Positions 54,575 to 63,247 of a stretch of DNA of 64,000 bases are shown piece after piece (the stretch's first letter is position 1; every line of letters starts with the position of its first letter). The notes below the pieces were generated by a model. It did not search any database. It was not told where the DNA came from and saw only the letters and a list, made by a program, of their open reading frames with translations. The position numbers were made by a program, and so were the translations under genes. The stretch is from Mucilaginibacter rubeus (GTDB taxonomy: Bacteria; Bacteroidota; Bacteroidia; Sphingobacteriales; Sphingobacteriaceae), in contig NZ_CP043450.1 in assembly GCF_003286415.2 (NCBI RefSeq), forward strand, positions 5,642,001 through 5,706,000, in the 5' to 3' direction.

Positions 54575-55186
54575 TTAAGCAGTTGCTTTTGCGTAAAGCT
54601 CAGCAACGTGGTTCCAGTTAATTACGTTCCAGATAGCTGCTAAGTAATCCGGACGACGGTTTTGATATTTCAGATAATAAGCGTGCTCCCAAACGTCGAT
54701 ACCTAAGATTGGGGTACCTTTAACCTCAGCGATATCCATTAATGGGTTATCCTGGTTAGGAGTTGAAGTTACAGCTAATTTTTTATCAGCAGTAACAATT
54801 AACCAGGCCCAGCCAGAACCGAAACGGGTTGCACCAGCTTCAGATACTTTGGTTTTGAAATCGGCAAATGAACCGAAAGTGCTTTTAATAGCATCGGCTA
54901 AAGCACCAGTAGGCTCGCCACCACCGTTTGGTGATAACAAAGTCCAGAACAAAGTGTGGTTGTAATGACCACCGCCATTGTTACGTACGGCAGCAGGGAA
55001 TTTAGAGATATTTTTGATGATATCGTCGATATTGCTATCGGCTTCCGGTTTACCTTCCAAAGCTTTGTTTAAGTTGGTAACATAAGCCTGGTGATGTTTT
55101 CCATGGTGAATTTCCATGGTCAGTTTATCAATGTGCGGTTCCAAAGCATCAGTAGCGTAGGATAACGCCGGTAGTGTAAATGCCAT
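54575..55186 (-). CDS. sodA: Fe/Mn superoxide dismutase
   Basis: A 203-residue cytoplasmic SOD that converts superoxide to peroxide and oxygen. Metal ligands lie in 'TMEIHHGKHHQAYV' and 'GGGHYNHTLFW' and in the terminal 'DVWEHAYYLKYQNRRPDYL' (Asp and His). Whether the metal is Fe or Mn cannot be settled from sequence, so sodA is a default symbol. A TATATTTG promoter element is 46 bp upstream (55232-55239). Confidence 0.96.
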   Translation of the reverse strand: MAFTLPALSYATDALEPHIDKLTMEIHHGKHHQAYVTNLNKALEGKPEADSNIDDIIKNISKFPAAVRNNGGGHYNHTLFWTLLSPNGGGEPTGALADAIKSTFGSFADFKTKVSEAGATRFGSGWAWLIVTADKKLAVTSTPNQDNPLMDIAEVKGTPILGIDVWEHAYYLKYQNRRPDYLAAIWNVINWNHVAELYAKATA

Positions 55187-55231
55187 AATTTTAGTTGTTA
55201 ATTTTAAAGTTTAATGTTTGTTGTGACGTAA

Positions 55232-55239
55232 CAAATATA
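55232..55239 (-). promoter_or_regulatory. -7 promoter element of the SOD gene
   Basis: On the minus strand TATATTTG matches TAnnTTTG exactly, 46 bp before the ATG. Around 21 bp upstream is only a partial TTTA in place of TTTG. Confidence 0.6.
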
Positions 55240-55283
55240 AGCGTTGACAGAAGTATTTGTTCTAAATAATTGTCATGTTTTGT

Positions 55284-55353
55284 TTAGTTCATAGTTGATG
55301 GTTAATGGTTCATAGCTATTTTCCATTACCATGAACTATGATCCATGAACTAT
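55284..55353. repeat. GGTTCATAGTTCATAG inverted-repeat element, copy 3
   Basis: Left ttagttcatagttgatgg... (from 55284) and right ...accatgaactatgatccatgaacta (to 55353). It is a shorter copy between sodA and tadA that overlaps the tadA 3' end by one base. Confidence 0.7.
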
Positions 55354-55829
55354 TAACCCTTTTTCCTCTTCCCCTTAAAAAAATCTTTAACCAGCTGGCT
55401 GCATTCGGCTTCGCGGATGCCCCCGGTAATTACAGTTTTAGGATGGGTTATTTTTTGATTGATACGACCGAATCCCAATTTGTTATCATACGCCCCAAAC
55501 ACGATCTTGCTTACCTGGAACCAGTATGATGCCCCGGCGCACATAACGCAGGGCTCCATAGTAACATATAAAGTACAGCCCTGTAGATATTTCCCCCCCA
55601 TTAAATTAGCAGCGGCGGTAAGCGCCTGCATTTCGGCATGGGCCGATACATCATTAAGGCGCTCGGTAAGGTTGTGTCCGCGACCTATAATCCGGCCATT
55701 ATAAACAACTATTGCACCGATAGGAATCTCATCTTCCTCAAACGCGTAACGGGCTTCTTTTAAAGCCTCGCCCATGAAATATTCGTCGGGCGATATCGAG
55801 GCCTCATCCTCAAAACTGATATATCTCAT
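55353..55829 (-). CDS. tadA: tRNA adenosine deaminase TadA
   Basis: A 158-residue zinc deaminase that converts A34 to inosine in tRNA-Arg(ACG). Zinc and catalytic residues are in 'AHAEMQAL' (His and Glu) and 'PCVMCAGAS' (two Cys). 'IPIGAIVVYNGRIIGRGHN' and the flanking helix are typical. It has a short N-terminal extension before the core (about 1-18). The gene abuts csaA with zero gap, so the two are one operon. Confidence 0.9.
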   Translation of the reverse strand: MRYISFEDEASISPDEYFMGEALKEARYAFEEDEIPIGAIVVYNGRIIGRGHNLTERLNDVSAHAEMQALTAAANLMGGKYLQGCTLYVTMEPCVMCAGASYWFQVSKIVFGAYDNKLGFGRINQKITHPKTVITGGIREAECSQLVKDFFKGKRKKG

Positions 55830-56165
55830 TTAAATAAGTTTGCTGCCATTTGGCACAGGTTTTTCAACAGCGGTTAATACGATATCACCGTTTTCGTCGG
55901 CAAAGCCGGTAACCAAAAACTCCGACATAAAATTGGCGATCTGTTTTTTAGGAAAGTTTGTTACACCTACTATCTGCCTGCCAACAAGTTCCTCTTTGGT
56001 GTAATGTTTGGTGATCTGCGCGCTCGACCACCGGATGCCGAACTCGCCAAAATCAACCCTTACCTTAAAGGCCGGTTTTCGAGCCTCAGGGAAATCAATT
56101 GCCTCCAATACAGTGCCTACGCGGAGTTCTACTTTTTCAAAATCATGCCAGGTGATGGTTTCCAT
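55830..56165 (-). CDS. csaA: CsaA-type tRNA-binding OB-fold protein
   Basis: A 111-residue tRNA_bind domain protein. 'FEKVELRVGTVLEAIDFPEARKPAFKVRVDFG', 'GIRWSSAQITKHYT' and 'QIVGVTNFPKKQIANFMSEFLVTGF' are the CsaA signature. The family acts as a secretion-related chaperone or RNA-binding dimer. It is the first gene of a two-gene unit with tadA, and RNA binding is shared by both products. Confidence 0.92.
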   Translation of the reverse strand: METITWHDFEKVELRVGTVLEAIDFPEARKPAFKVRVDFGEFGIRWSSAQITKHYTKEELVGRQIVGVTNFPKKQIANFMSEFLVTGFADENGDIVLTAVEKPVPNGSKLI

Positions 56166-56243
56166 GGTGGCAAAGGTAAAAAATATGCCTGTAGTTATAA
56201 ACTACAGGCATAGTAGTCCGTAGACAGAGTTACAATCATATAT

Positions 56244-56335
56244 ATGTCATTGCGAGGAGGCACGACGAAGCAATCGCATGCTATACAGAGTGGCCATGCT
56301 TCCGTGCGGTTGCCACGCTTCGCTCGCAATGACAT
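56244..56335. repeat. GTCATTGCGAGG palindromic element, copy E
   Basis: The ends atgtcattgcgag (56244-56256) and cgctcgcaatgacat (to 56335) pair. The inner part resembles copy A. It lies between csaA and the small lipoprotein gene. Confidence 0.9.
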
Positions 56336-56356
56336 AATTTATAATTTAAAGACTAA

Positions 56357-56674
56357 CTACTTATTATATTTTATCGCATCGGCCCTGATAGTAGCTTTCT
56401 CGTTATTCCCATCAACCTGTAAAATGATAATGCCATCTGCCCCAACTTCACGGGCTTTAATTGACAGGTCGTTTTTGGCTTCGGCCGCATTCGGGGTGTA
56501 AGCGATGGCCAGGTGACCTATTACTTTGTAGTCCTTCTTAACATCTTTGGCATCATAAAATACGTCTACTTTTTCTGTTGCCGGGTAAGTGTCGCCAAGA
56601 TAACTGGTTGTGGCACATGATGTCAGGAACAGGCACAGCAAAACAATGAAATGGTTTAGTCTTAAGTTTTTCAT
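56357..56674 (-). CDS. Small lipoprotein of unknown function
   Basis: A 105-residue lipoprotein with lipobox LTSC (Cys about residue 20). The mature part has the alpha/beta pattern 'VDVFYDAKDVKKDYKVIGHLAI', 'AREVGADGIIILQVD'. It is reminiscent of heavy-metal-binding YbjQ-like or DUF4156-type lipoproteins, but no family can be named with confidence. It appears monocistronic. Confidence 0.65.
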   Translation of the reverse strand: MKNLRLNHFIVLLCLFLTSCATTSYLGDTYPATEKVDVFYDAKDVKKDYKVIGHLAIAYTPNAAEAKNDLSIKAREVGADGIIILQVDGNNEKATIRADAIKYNK

Positions 56675-56753
56675 ATTGGATAAGTGTTTATCCGTATGAG
56701 CGATAAATACGTAAGAAGTTTAACACGATCCTGGTAACAAATTTGTTAACTGT

Positions 56754-59393
56754 TTAGAAACCCTTCTTTCTCGTTATTCCCGGCTTTCTGCTTTTACGCT
56801 CTGCTGGCTCAGCAACACCCTCGGCACCATAGCTACGGGCCATTTTGGCTATGCGTTCTTCCATGGTTTCGGTAGTGAGTTTTTCGCGACCAAGACTGTC
56901 AACCATAATTGGGAATGCGAATGGGGTTGGTCGCTCAATAACTTTCAAAATGATATTCTGCGTTTGGATGCGTTGCAGGGCGGCCCTTAGCCTGAACTCT
57001 TCCAATTGAAAAGCCAATGCTTCATTATAGGCCTGGCGCACCAGTAAATTATCAGGTTCGTACTCGCTGAAAACCTCAAACAGCAATGAGGTTGATGCCT
57101 GTAAATGCTTATTTTTAACCTGCTGACCGGGATAGCCCGTAAATACCAATCCACCAATATGCGCGATATCCCTGAAACGGCGACGGGCCATCTCATTAGC
57201 ATTTAAACTATGCTGAATATCGTCTATCAGGTTATCCAGCGAAAAAAAGCTTGCATCTTCCAGTGCTTCCTCGATAGGGATATCCTCATCAGCCAGCAAT
57301 TCAAATCCGTAATCATTCATGGCGATGGAAAAACTGGCAGGTTTTATTTTACTGATGCGATAGGCGAGTAACGATGCCATACCCTCATGAACCAGGCGCC
57401 CTTCAAAAGGATAAAATAAAAGATGGTGCCCCTCTTTTGATTTAAACGACTCAATCAAAAACTCGTGACTTTGAGGCAGGTGCGATAACTTTTGCTGCAA
57501 CTCAAAAAGCGGCTTTAAAGCTTTAACCTCAATATCGCGTTCAACGCCGTGGGCTACCTCATCCAGCTTAAGCCTGAACACTGCTGCCAGTTGTGACGAT
57601 AAAGGCATTCGTCCACCATTCCAGCTTGGGATGATACCTTTTGTAGAATTTGATTTTTTAACGTAGGCTGTCATCTCTTTTACCCGCACAAACTCCAAAC
57701 TCCGACCGGCAAACCAAAAAGTATTACCCGGTTTTAGCTTGGATACAAATGATTCTTCAATAGTACCCAGGCTCCCGCCGCTAATCCACTTTACCCTAAT
57801 GCTTAGTTCACTGGTAATAGTACCGATACTTAAGCGGTGCCGCATGGCCACCCGTCGGCTGTTCACTTTATATACCCCATTTTCAACCTCAACCTTTAAA
57901 AATTCATCATATTGCGCAAGCGTTTTGCCGCCGCTGGTGATGAAATCAAGCAACTGGCCAAACTCGTTCCGGCTCAGGTCGGCAAAGGCATAGGTAGTTT
58001 TTACCTCTCTAAAAAGTTCTTCGTCCCTGAAACCGTCCGATACAGCAAGCGTAACCATGTACTGGATCAGTACATCCATGGTAAGCAGCATGGGGTCGCG
58101 GCTTTCAAAGATCTTTGCCTTAATAGCCTCCTTCAATGCCGCGCCCTCCAACAACTCAAGCGAATGCGTAGGTACAAAATATGCCAGTGAGGTAGCTCCC
58201 GGATGATGGCCGCTTCGACCAGCACGCTGCATAAAACGGGCCACACCTTTAGGACTGCCAACCTGCACCACGGTATCTACGGGACGGAAGTCCACTCCCA
58301 AATCCAGACTCGAGGTACACACCACCAGCTTCAATGCCTCGGCATGCAGGGCAGCTTCCACCCAGTTGCGTAATTCATTATCCAACGAACCGTGGTGCAT
58401 AGCCATGATACCGGCGTATTCAGGATAGTTATCTAAAATAGCATGGTACCAGATCTCTGATTGTGAACGGGTATTGGTGAAGATCAGCGTGGTTTTACTT
58501 TTTGCCACAATCTCCATCACCTCGGGCAGCAGTTTTAAACCGATATGTCCCGCCCACGAATAGTTTTCGATATTTTGAGGAATGATAGACCGGATATCCA
58601 GCTTTTTCTCCAGGTTGGCGCGTACCATTTTTACCTGCTCCTGTGGAAAATCATTACCTAATAAAACTTCCGCAGCTTGTTCAAGGTTGCCGATGGTAGC
58701 GGAGATGCCCCATATTTTCAGTTGGCAGTGAGCAGTGGGCAGTGAGCGGTTTTTATTTTCATTCGCATTCCCCCCTGATCCGCCCTTGCTTTCTGCAAAC
58801 TGCAAACTGTCAACTGCAAACCGGTTATCACTGCCAACTGAAGCGAGGTTTTTTAGCCTGGACAACCCCAGCTCCACCTGTACCCCCCTCTTAGTCCCCA
58901 GCAACTCATGCCATTCATCAATAACTACTACTTGTAATTGATTAAATAGCTTAGGATATTCTTTTTGGGCCAGCATCAGGTGCAGGCTTTCGGGAGTGGT
59001 AAGCAGAACCTCGGGAAGCTTTTTTTTTAAAGCCTGCTTTTCTGCTGCCGGGGTATCCCCTGTGCGGGTAGCAATGCGCCAGGGCAAACCGATCTCATCG
59101 CAGGCTTCCTGCATGGCTTTGCGGATATCATTGGTAAGCGCTCGTAAAGGTGTTATCCAAAGCATCAGCAGACCATTGTTTTGTCTGGTTTTATAGGTCT
59201 CAGGATTAGCGTTGATGAAACCGGCTAAAAAAGGCAGAAATAAAGCAAAAGTTTTACCGCTGCCGGTCGGGGCATTCAACAACCCAGAATAGCCTCCGAG
59301 ATATGCGTCCATCATTTCGGCCTGGAAAGGAAACTGCTCCCAGTTTTTTTCCTTGTACCATTGTTGTATAACCTGCTGGCCTTTGCTTGTCAT
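56754..59393 (-). CDS. Ligase-associated DEXH-box helicase (Lhr-like) with an in-frame repeat insertion
   Basis: An 879-residue superfamily 2 DNA helicase. Motif I is 'APTGSGKT' (41-48); the DEAD-like box is 'VVIDEWHELLG' (about 156-166); motif III is 'SATIGN' (231-236); motif VI is 'QRAGRSGHH'. A winged-helix and Lhr-type C-terminal region follow. The order fits the 'ligase-associated DNA damage response' helicases of Bacteroidota. Residues about 184-225 (within 58719-58840) are foreign: the DNA there is a 122-bp inverted-repeat element, and the residues have low complexity ('SKGGSGGNANENKN'). The reading frame is kept. The usual neighbours, a ligase and a phosphoesterase, are not in the window. 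Confidence 0.93.
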   Translation of the reverse strand: MTSKGQQVIQQWYKEKNWEQFPFQAEMMDAYLGGYSGLLNAPTGSGKTFALFLPFLAGFINANPETYKTRQNNGLLMLWITPLRALTNDIRKAMQEACDEIGLPWRIATRTGDTPAAEKQALKKKLPEVLLTTPESLHLMLAQKEYPKLFNQLQVVVIDEWHELLGTKRGVQVELGLSRLKNLASVGSDNRFAVDSLQFAESKGGSGGNANENKNRSLPTAHCQLKIWGISATIGNLEQAAEVLLGNDFPQEQVKMVRANLEKKLDIRSIIPQNIENYSWAGHIGLKLLPEVMEIVAKSKTTLIFTNTRSQSEIWYHAILDNYPEYAGIMAMHHGSLDNELRNWVEAALHAEALKLVVCTSSLDLGVDFRPVDTVVQVGSPKGVARFMQRAGRSGHHPGATSLAYFVPTHSLELLEGAALKEAIKAKIFESRDPMLLTMDVLIQYMVTLAVSDGFRDEELFREVKTTYAFADLSRNEFGQLLDFITSGGKTLAQYDEFLKVEVENGVYKVNSRRVAMRHRLSIGTITSELSIRVKWISGGSLGTIEESFVSKLKPGNTFWFAGRSLEFVRVKEMTAYVKKSNSTKGIIPSWNGGRMPLSSQLAAVFRLKLDEVAHGVERDIEVKALKPLFELQQKLSHLPQSHEFLIESFKSKEGHHLLFYPFEGRLVHEGMASLLAYRISKIKPASFSIAMNDYGFELLADEDIPIEEALEDASFFSLDNLIDDIQHSLNANEMARRRFRDIAHIGGLVFTGYPGQQVKNKHLQASTSLLFEVFSEYEPDNLLVRQAYNEALAFQLEEFRLRAALQRIQTQNIILKVIERPTPFAFPIMVDSLGREKLTTETMEERIAKMARSYGAEGVAEPAERKSRKPGITRKKGF
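58719..58840. repeat. Palindromic element inside the helicase gene
   Basis: Perfect 13-bp terminal arms (cagttggcagtga 58719-58731; tcactgccaactg 58828-58840) enclose internal tandem words (cagtgagcagtgggcagtgag; gcaaactgcaaactgtcaactgc). It has the look of the intergenic elements elsewhere but lies within an open reading frame and adds about 41 codons. Confidence 0.85.
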
Positions 59394-59477
59394 TATCCCT
59401 TTAACAAATTTTTTATTGTTTAGTTATAGCCTGAATAACCGAGCCAACAAAATAACCATTAAATTGGTTATAGTCAT

Positions 59478-60146
59478 ATGATCAAAAATAGCTTAATAAT
59501 AGTTTCCATAGCTATTTGCCTTTTAGCTTGCGGAAACAACAAGAATAAACCGGCTACTATAGCCGATACTAATAAAATACCCAAGGATACCGTAGGCCAG
59601 CATCTCGGCGACAAAAACGATACTACAACTCATCATACCATGGCATCGGATACAGGCGCATCTAACACTTCTCAGTCTGATTGGCTGATAACACCCGGCA
59701 AAAGTATCGGACATATTGTTTTGAATGATGATGTACAAAATGTAATAAACCAGTTGGGTAAGCCCGACAGTTCTGACGCGGCTATGGGCAGCTCATTATT
59801 GGTTTGGTTTGCCGGTCATAATCCTACAAGTAATCACACCGCGGTTTTCACACATCATAACATGGGCGGTAAGGATGAGTCAGTAAGTCATGTGCAAAAG
59901 ATCCTGGTGACTTCGCCTAAATTTAAAACCGGAGATGGCGTTGGTGTAGGGTCGTCCAAACAAGAAATACAAAAAGCTTATACATTAAAACCAACATCAA
60001 CCTATAACAAAGCCGGTAGCAAAGTGCAGGTGTATACCGATTTGGCTAAAGGAATATCTTTTGAAATAGATGGCAGTGGTAAATGTGTCGGCGTGGTGGT
60101 TCACAAAGCCAATGATACTGCTGTGGCTTATTTGAATATGCATTGA
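59478..60146 (+). CDS. Lipoprotein of unknown function
   Basis: A 222-residue lipoprotein with lipobox LLAC (Cys 18). A Thr/Asp/His-rich linker (about 25-65) leads to a compact alpha/beta domain (about 68-222) with a repeated pattern 'IGHIVLNDDVQNVINQLGKPDSSD' and 'GDGVGVGSSKQEIQKAYTL', each like the short helical repeat of SmpA/OmlA-type folds ('G.S...V...LG.P'). No known function. It is monocistronic, with a palindromic element and terminator behind it. Confidence 0.7.
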   Translation: MIKNSLIIVSIAICLLACGNNKNKPATIADTNKIPKDTVGQHLGDKNDTTTHHTMASDTGASNTSQSDWLITPGKSIGHIVLNDDVQNVINQLGKPDSSDAAMGSSLLVWFAGHNPTSNHTAVFTHHNMGGKDESVSHVQKILVTSPKFKTGDGVGVGSSKQEIQKAYTLKPTSTYNKAGSKVQVYTDLAKGISFEIDGSGKCVGVVVHKANDTAVAYLNMH

Positions 60147-60160
60147 GGTAGTGGCTCAAT

Positions 60161-60252
60161 GTAGAGACGCATAATTGCGTCTCCCGCATGCAAATCTCTA
60201 TAGACAAACACAGCCGCTTGTCCTAAGGGAAGACGCAATTATGCGTCTCTAC
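60161..60252. repeat. GTAGAGACGCA inverted-repeat element
   Basis: Perfect 22-bp arms (60161-60182, gtagagacgcataattgcgtct; mate 60231-60252) enclose 48 bp that include 'gacaaacacagcc'. It is 92 bp, just after the lipoprotein gene. Confidence 0.9.
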
Positions 60253-60260
60253 AACATAAC

Positions 60261-60295
60261 AAAAGAGGCCTGTCCCAATGGGAAAGGCCTCTTTT
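60261..60295. terminator. Terminator between convergent genes
   Basis: aaaagaggcct (60261-60271) pairs with aggcctctttt (60285-60295). It serves the lipoprotein gene and the M16 peptidase gene. Confidence 0.88.
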
Positions 60296-60313
60296 ACCAT
60301 ATTATCTATTACC

Positions 60314-63175
60314 TTACTTCTTTTCAGGCATCAATATCAGTTTGATTAAATTTTTGCCGCTCAGGTATTTATTGGCGGCGTCTTTAGTGGTTTGTGGGGT
60401 TACCTGTTCAAGGCTGCTCACATGGGCCAGGATCTGATCCGGGTTTTCACCATTTTGTGATGTAGCTGCAAGATATCCGGCCCAGAAAACGTTTTGCTTA
60501 AGCTGCTGTTGGGTTGAACGTGCCTCCTCTGCAATAAATTTCTGGATATCTGCCGGCAAAGCACCGTTCTGTTTGATCTTGCCAATTTCTTCCATGGTAG
60601 CGTTGATCAGCTTATCCACATTTTCGGGGGCACAACCAAAAGATATGGTAAAAGTATAACGGCCGCCAGGAATTTTACGGTAGCTTGCCCTTACCCCCGG
60701 CGCGTAAACACCGCTTTCCTGCTCACGCAAACGCTCAATCAGTTTAATGTTCAGTACTTCTTCCAGCGCGTCAACCTGGATATTGTTGGCGTCGTTGTAA
60801 TCATAATCGCCGCTGAATACCAGTTGAACCGTGCTTTTATCGCCAACGCCTTTATTTACAGTTTTGGTGATCACGCCAGCCGGGGGCTGGATATTCATAT
60901 TTTTAAAGGTCTCTTTGCTGTTAGTAGATGGCAGGCCGCCAAGATAATGTTCAAGGTATGGCTTAACTGTTTCCACATCAAAGTTACCAACCAGTGTAAA
61001 GGTAAAACCGCTTGCATCGGCAAAACGCTTTTTATAAAAGTCATAAGCCTTATCAAGCGTAGCCGCGTTTAACCGCGGAATAGTAGTAACCATACCTCGG
61101 AAGTTGTAATTGCTTAATACAGCCGATACCGTATCCTGGTAAACGCTTCCCGGGTCAAGCCCACGGGTGCTTAATATCGACCTGGTTTGATCAATGTTGG
61201 CATCCCAGATATCTTTGTCCTTACGTGGCTGGGTAAAGTAAAGGTATATCAACTGCAGGGCGGTTTCAAAATCGGCAGGTGAAGAGCTTCCCGAAATACC
61301 CTGGGCAAATTCACTGATATATGGCGAAATGCTCAGGTTTTTACCGGCCAGCTTTTTATCAAGCATACCTTGGTTAAACTGCGCTATACCGCTGCCGCTG
61401 ATAATAGACGCGGCAAGATTTGCCGATGTAAATTCGTCATCGCTGGCCAATGATGTACCACCAAGAGCATATCCGTTAATCAGGATCTGATCATTACGGT
61501 ATTCGGTTGGTTTTAAAATTACTTTCAGACCGTTACCCAGGATAAGGGTAGTTGCGCCTATGGCTTCATCCGTGTCCTGTTTGGCAACTTTGCTGCCTTC
61601 AGGTATTTTGGCCAGCAAAGGCTCGCTCGATACGTTGTCAATATACGCAGTAACATTCTGACCGCCTGTGGCAATCCAGTTCAGCAATGTTTTATCATCG
61701 GGCAGATTGGCTTTCTCTTTGTCCGGCGCTTGTACTATCACTACGCGATTTTGATCGCTGATAAATTTGCCGGCCATGGCGTTCATATCAGATAAACTAA
61801 CTTTATAGATATTGCCTATGTAGAAATTGTACTCATAGTCGATACCGGGGATAGCCTCACCGGTTAAAAAGTTGGCCTGGTATTCACGCACAAAATTAAC
61901 TGATGGCGTTTTATCCCTTTCGCGGTAAGCATTACCAATGCCTACCAGCGCGTCTTGCTTGGCGCGCTCAAGCTCGGTAAGGGTAAAGCCAAATTTGCGG
62001 GCCCGTTCTGATTCGGCAACTACGGCTTTAACGGCTTTTTCAAGCTCGCCGGGCTTGGCAACAACCAGTGAAGTATAAGCATCCTGATCGCCTATAAAAT
62101 TGCCATAGTTGGTACGGCCATATAAAAAAGGCGGATTAGGCTTTTGTAACAACTCATTCAAACGCGCGTTCAGCATCTGGTTAAATAGCTGTACCCTTAC
62201 CTGCTGCATATAATCGCCGGTAGTTTTGGTAGGCGTACCCGGATGTTTAACAATGATCTGCGCTATGGTATAAGGATTTTCCGGATCTGTTACAATTTTA
62301 ACCGCGGTACCCGGAGTGGCAGGTACAGTATATTTTGTTCTTGGTTTTTCGGCAGCCGGATTTTTAAGCTGCGAAAAATTTTGCTTGATAAGCGCTTCAA
62401 CACGTTTAGGATCGAAATCGCCAACAGCGATTACAGCCTGCAAATCGGGGCGGTACCAGTCCTGGTAAAAAGCTTTGATGGTTTCCGGCTTAAAGTTTTT
62501 AAGGATATCTTCTTTACCAATAGGCAAGCGGAGCGCATACCTTGAGTTATTAAGCAATACCGGTAATGTTTGCTGCTGCATACGTTCCTGCGCGTTTTTA
62601 CCACGAAGACGTTCCTCCTCCAAAACAACACCGCGCTCTTTGTCAATTTCTGCCGGATCAAAGCTCACATAACCTGCCCAGTTAGCCAGTATGTTAAACC
62701 CTTTTTCAAACACAGCTACGGTATCTGTTGGTAAAGGCAACTGGAATACTGTTTCGTTAAATGAGGTATAGGCATTTAAATCGGCGCCAAATTTCACGCC
62801 TGCTTTTTGCAGGTAATCAACCATCTGGTTTTTAGGAAAATCGCGCGTACCATTAAAGGCCATGTGCTCGGTAAAGTGCGCTAAACCCTGCTGATCGTCG
62901 TTTTCCAAAACAGAACCCGCTTTGTTAACCAGGTAAAGCTCAGCCCGGCTTTTTGGCTCGGCATTAGCACGGATATAGTAAGTTAAACCATTGGGCAATT
63001 TGCCAATGATCACACTTTGATCAACCGGTAAAACATCGCTTTTTGGGGCAATTGCCGGAGCGCCGGGTTTATTTTTTGGAGATGGAACAGGTTTCTTTTT
63101 AACCTGGGCAAAGGCACTGCCTGCCGAAAGAGTTAAAGCCAGCAAAGCCAGCGGAACGTATTTGTTCAGGTTCAT
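60314..63175 (-). CDS. Secreted M16-family zinc metallopeptidase
   Basis: A 953-residue exported insulinase-like peptidase with a signal peptide ending SAFAQ (1-24). A Lys/Pro-rich segment (25-45) precedes two M16 halves. The inverted zinc motif HxxEH is 'GLAHFTEHMAFNGT' (H100, E103, H104), with the third ligand in the downstream 'ERGVVLEEERLR'. The second half lacks the motif, as usual. It cleaves peptides in the periplasm or outside the cell. It lies 72 bp after the DUF2059 gene on the same strand and may be co-transcribed. Confidence 0.92.
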   Translation of the reverse strand: MNLNKYVPLALLALTLSAGSAFAQVKKKPVPSPKNKPGAPAIAPKSDVLPVDQSVIIGKLPNGLTYYIRANAEPKSRAELYLVNKAGSVLENDDQQGLAHFTEHMAFNGTRDFPKNQMVDYLQKAGVKFGADLNAYTSFNETVFQLPLPTDTVAVFEKGFNILANWAGYVSFDPAEIDKERGVVLEEERLRGKNAQERMQQQTLPVLLNNSRYALRLPIGKEDILKNFKPETIKAFYQDWYRPDLQAVIAVGDFDPKRVEALIKQNFSQLKNPAAEKPRTKYTVPATPGTAVKIVTDPENPYTIAQIIVKHPGTPTKTTGDYMQQVRVQLFNQMLNARLNELLQKPNPPFLYGRTNYGNFIGDQDAYTSLVVAKPGELEKAVKAVVAESERARKFGFTLTELERAKQDALVGIGNAYRERDKTPSVNFVREYQANFLTGEAIPGIDYEYNFYIGNIYKVSLSDMNAMAGKFISDQNRVVIVQAPDKEKANLPDDKTLLNWIATGGQNVTAYIDNVSSEPLLAKIPEGSKVAKQDTDEAIGATTLILGNGLKVILKPTEYRNDQILINGYALGGTSLASDDEFTSANLAASIISGSGIAQFNQGMLDKKLAGKNLSISPYISEFAQGISGSSSPADFETALQLIYLYFTQPRKDKDIWDANIDQTRSILSTRGLDPGSVYQDTVSAVLSNYNFRGMVTTIPRLNAATLDKAYDFYKKRFADASGFTFTLVGNFDVETVKPYLEHYLGGLPSTNSKETFKNMNIQPPAGVITKTVNKGVGDKSTVQLVFSGDYDYNDANNIQVDALEEVLNIKLIERLREQESGVYAPGVRASYRKIPGGRYTFTISFGCAPENVDKLINATMEEIGKIKQNGALPADIQKFIAEEARSTQQQLKQNVFWAGYLAATSQNGENPDQILAHVSSLEQVTPQTTKDAANKYLSGKNLIKLILMPEKK

Positions 63176-63247
63176 TATAAAGTTTGAATAATCAGGGTAC
63201 TAAGATGCAAAACGAAAATCTTAGTTACAAAGTATGGTTCGGGAAAT

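Noticed and set aside
30711..56335. The palindromic repeats as a CRISPR array
   Set aside because: The copies are scattered singly over 47 kb with no regular spacers and no cas genes.
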